Source: Pyronema omphalodes (lineage: Eukaryota > Ascomycota > Pezizomycetes > Pezizales > Pyronemataceae). Taken from it: 64,000 nucleotides of DNA. The position numbers and the translations under genes were made by a program. Location of the stretch: the NCBI GenBank assembly GCA_024516155.1, contig JAJJXM010000003.1, positions 1,178,001 through 1,242,000 of the forward strand. Direction: 5' to 3'. The notes beneath the pieces are model-generated. The model saw nothing but the letters and a program-made list of their open reading frames with translations, was not told the DNA's origin and searched no databases. Shown here piece by piece: positions 63,001 through 64,000 of this stretch (its first letter is position 1; the number at the start of each line of letters is the position of its first letter).

Positions 63001-64000
63001 ATTGGTTGAGTAATTCAAGACTTCTTGAATGGCCCCCAAAATCCTAGATATTAGTTACCATCTTCTGGTGGAACTAGTGATAATTGGTGAATCATCCTGC
63101 TTTACCGAATCTCGTCGTGTAGAAGTCGAGAGCTCGTTCTCCTGAAAGTTCTACACTTCTAGAAGCAAAGTCTTTACTCATTGCCGTAGATTCTGTGCTC
63201 CACTTTTAACAATCAACGTCTTTCAGAGTCATCTTATTCCTCATTTATAAATCGTGTCTGAAACCCACACCTCGCTGACTCTCCCCCTGTCTTCCCCCCT
63301 TTTTTTTCCCCCAAAACATGCATCAGTGGCCAAGAAAATGCTGTAGTTGAATCCATGAGCTATTTTATCAAAATAAATGCTGCATTGTAAGAATCATACT
63401 ACTTGGGTAAAGCTCTTCAGGTGGAAATATCTGTTCGTTCGAAGACATAGGAGAAATCCGTTCCAAGGTATTTTGGACCCACTTGAAGTTCCGCTGAGGA
63501 ATATAACAGGCCATAACAAGAAAACTTATATCTCTACATAATAACAATAAATCATTAAAGAACCTCACAGACACAAGAAATAACCTTTGCACTTACCGTG
63601 CGGAGTACTTGCCACAATTTCATCTTGTTTACACTACATACGACGTTCAAACGTTGATTGCGACTCATGATCACAAATTTCAATCTCACCACCAATGTTT
63701 TCAATGCCAATACAGGCTGGAGTTTGAGGTTGCTTCAAACACAATATTGTACTTCATTTCAGACATCACACGATTCCGTCGTTCAAGATCGATCAAGTGA
63801 AACATATCGCGGTATAGTATTGTGCTTCAAAGCACAATAGGTGAACACCGCATTGCGGTTCATAAGAAACGAACCATCACATATTGGTTTATAAAAATAA
63901 AACAACACTCTAGGTTTCTATTCTCCTAATGTTCTTCGAAAGTCATCAATAATTTTCTTACTGGGGCAAGAGCATCTCAGAAGCCAGATATGGATGAACA
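60013..64000. other. Gene-poor right end
   Basis: The promoter side of the nucleoporin gene followed by AT-rich DNA without an intact gene. The only recognisable coding trace is the hAT transposase relic at 62392-62583. Other frames are short and unsupported. Confidence 0.7.
62392..62583 (-). pseudogene. hAT transposase C-terminal dimerisation domain relic
   Basis: A 63-codon frame reads ILSVPTMSAGLERLFSECKR, then DRHSMQADTLEVIMGLKSF. This matches the hATC dimerisation domain that ends hAT transposases, with conserved SA..ER.FS, a D/R-rich turn and a final LKS. Upstream on the minus strand there may be an intron (62628-62580, GTATGT...ACCAG), but no zinc finger, catalytic core or terminal inverted repeats could be found, so it is a decayed fragment. 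No function is expected. Confidence 0.8.

Overview
The window is nuclear DNA of a filamentous ascomycete (Pezizomycotina). Genes are interrupted by many short introns (about 48-75 bp) with GT...AG ends and CTAAC/CTAAT-like branch sites, intergenic DNA is long and full of simple repeats, and the gene families are fungal. I cannot name the species from the sequence.

Left edge (1-1557): a 3'-truncated phosphoglucomutase gene on the minus strand. Its upstream region (1558-4762) carries several simple-sequence arrays, including a 7-bp minisatellite of about 45 units.

Siderophore block (4763-33803): a nine-exon NRPS gene (minus strand, 22159 to 4763) that my splice model joins without a frame break into a protein of 5,639 aa with domain order (A-T-C)x4-(T-C)x2, the layout of intracellular ferrichrome-type synthetases. 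It is divergently transcribed from a full-length ABCB-type ABC transporter (24823-28894, plus). About 3.5 kb further on lies the L-ornithine N5-monooxygenase gene (sidA, 32389-33803, plus), which makes the hydroxamate precursor. The NRPS/ABC intergenic region and the sidA upstream region each contain seven exact ATCWGATAA sites, the consensus of the iron-responsive GATA repressor family (SreA/SRE/Urbs1/Fep1). I found no other exact copy in the window. The likely logic is joint derepression under iron limitation: SidA hydroxylates ornithine, the NRPS assembles a cyclic hexapeptide hydroxamate, and the ABC protein probably moves a siderophore or a product of it. The acyltransferase and the GATA factor are not in the window. 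A 356-bp pogo/Fot-like MITE sits inside the shared NRPS/ABC promoter.

Middle (33804-39706): about 5.9 kb of AT-rich non-coding DNA with two families of diverged tandem duplications.

Housekeeping block (39707-43677): protein arginine methyltransferase 1 (minus), divergent from a POP8-like RNase P/MRP subunit (plus), followed by an EXPERA/TMEM97-like four-helix membrane protein (plus).

Right part: an F-box/LRR-like protein (46655-48430, plus), a small secreted eight-cysteine protein with hydrophobin cysteine order (51504-51860, minus), an unknown basic protein (54280-55048, minus), and the nucleoporin Nup155/Nup170 (55797-60012, minus). The last 4 kb hold no intact gene, only a hAT transposase C-terminal relic near 62.4-62.6 kb. 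Exon boundaries were read by eye and lack transcript support.
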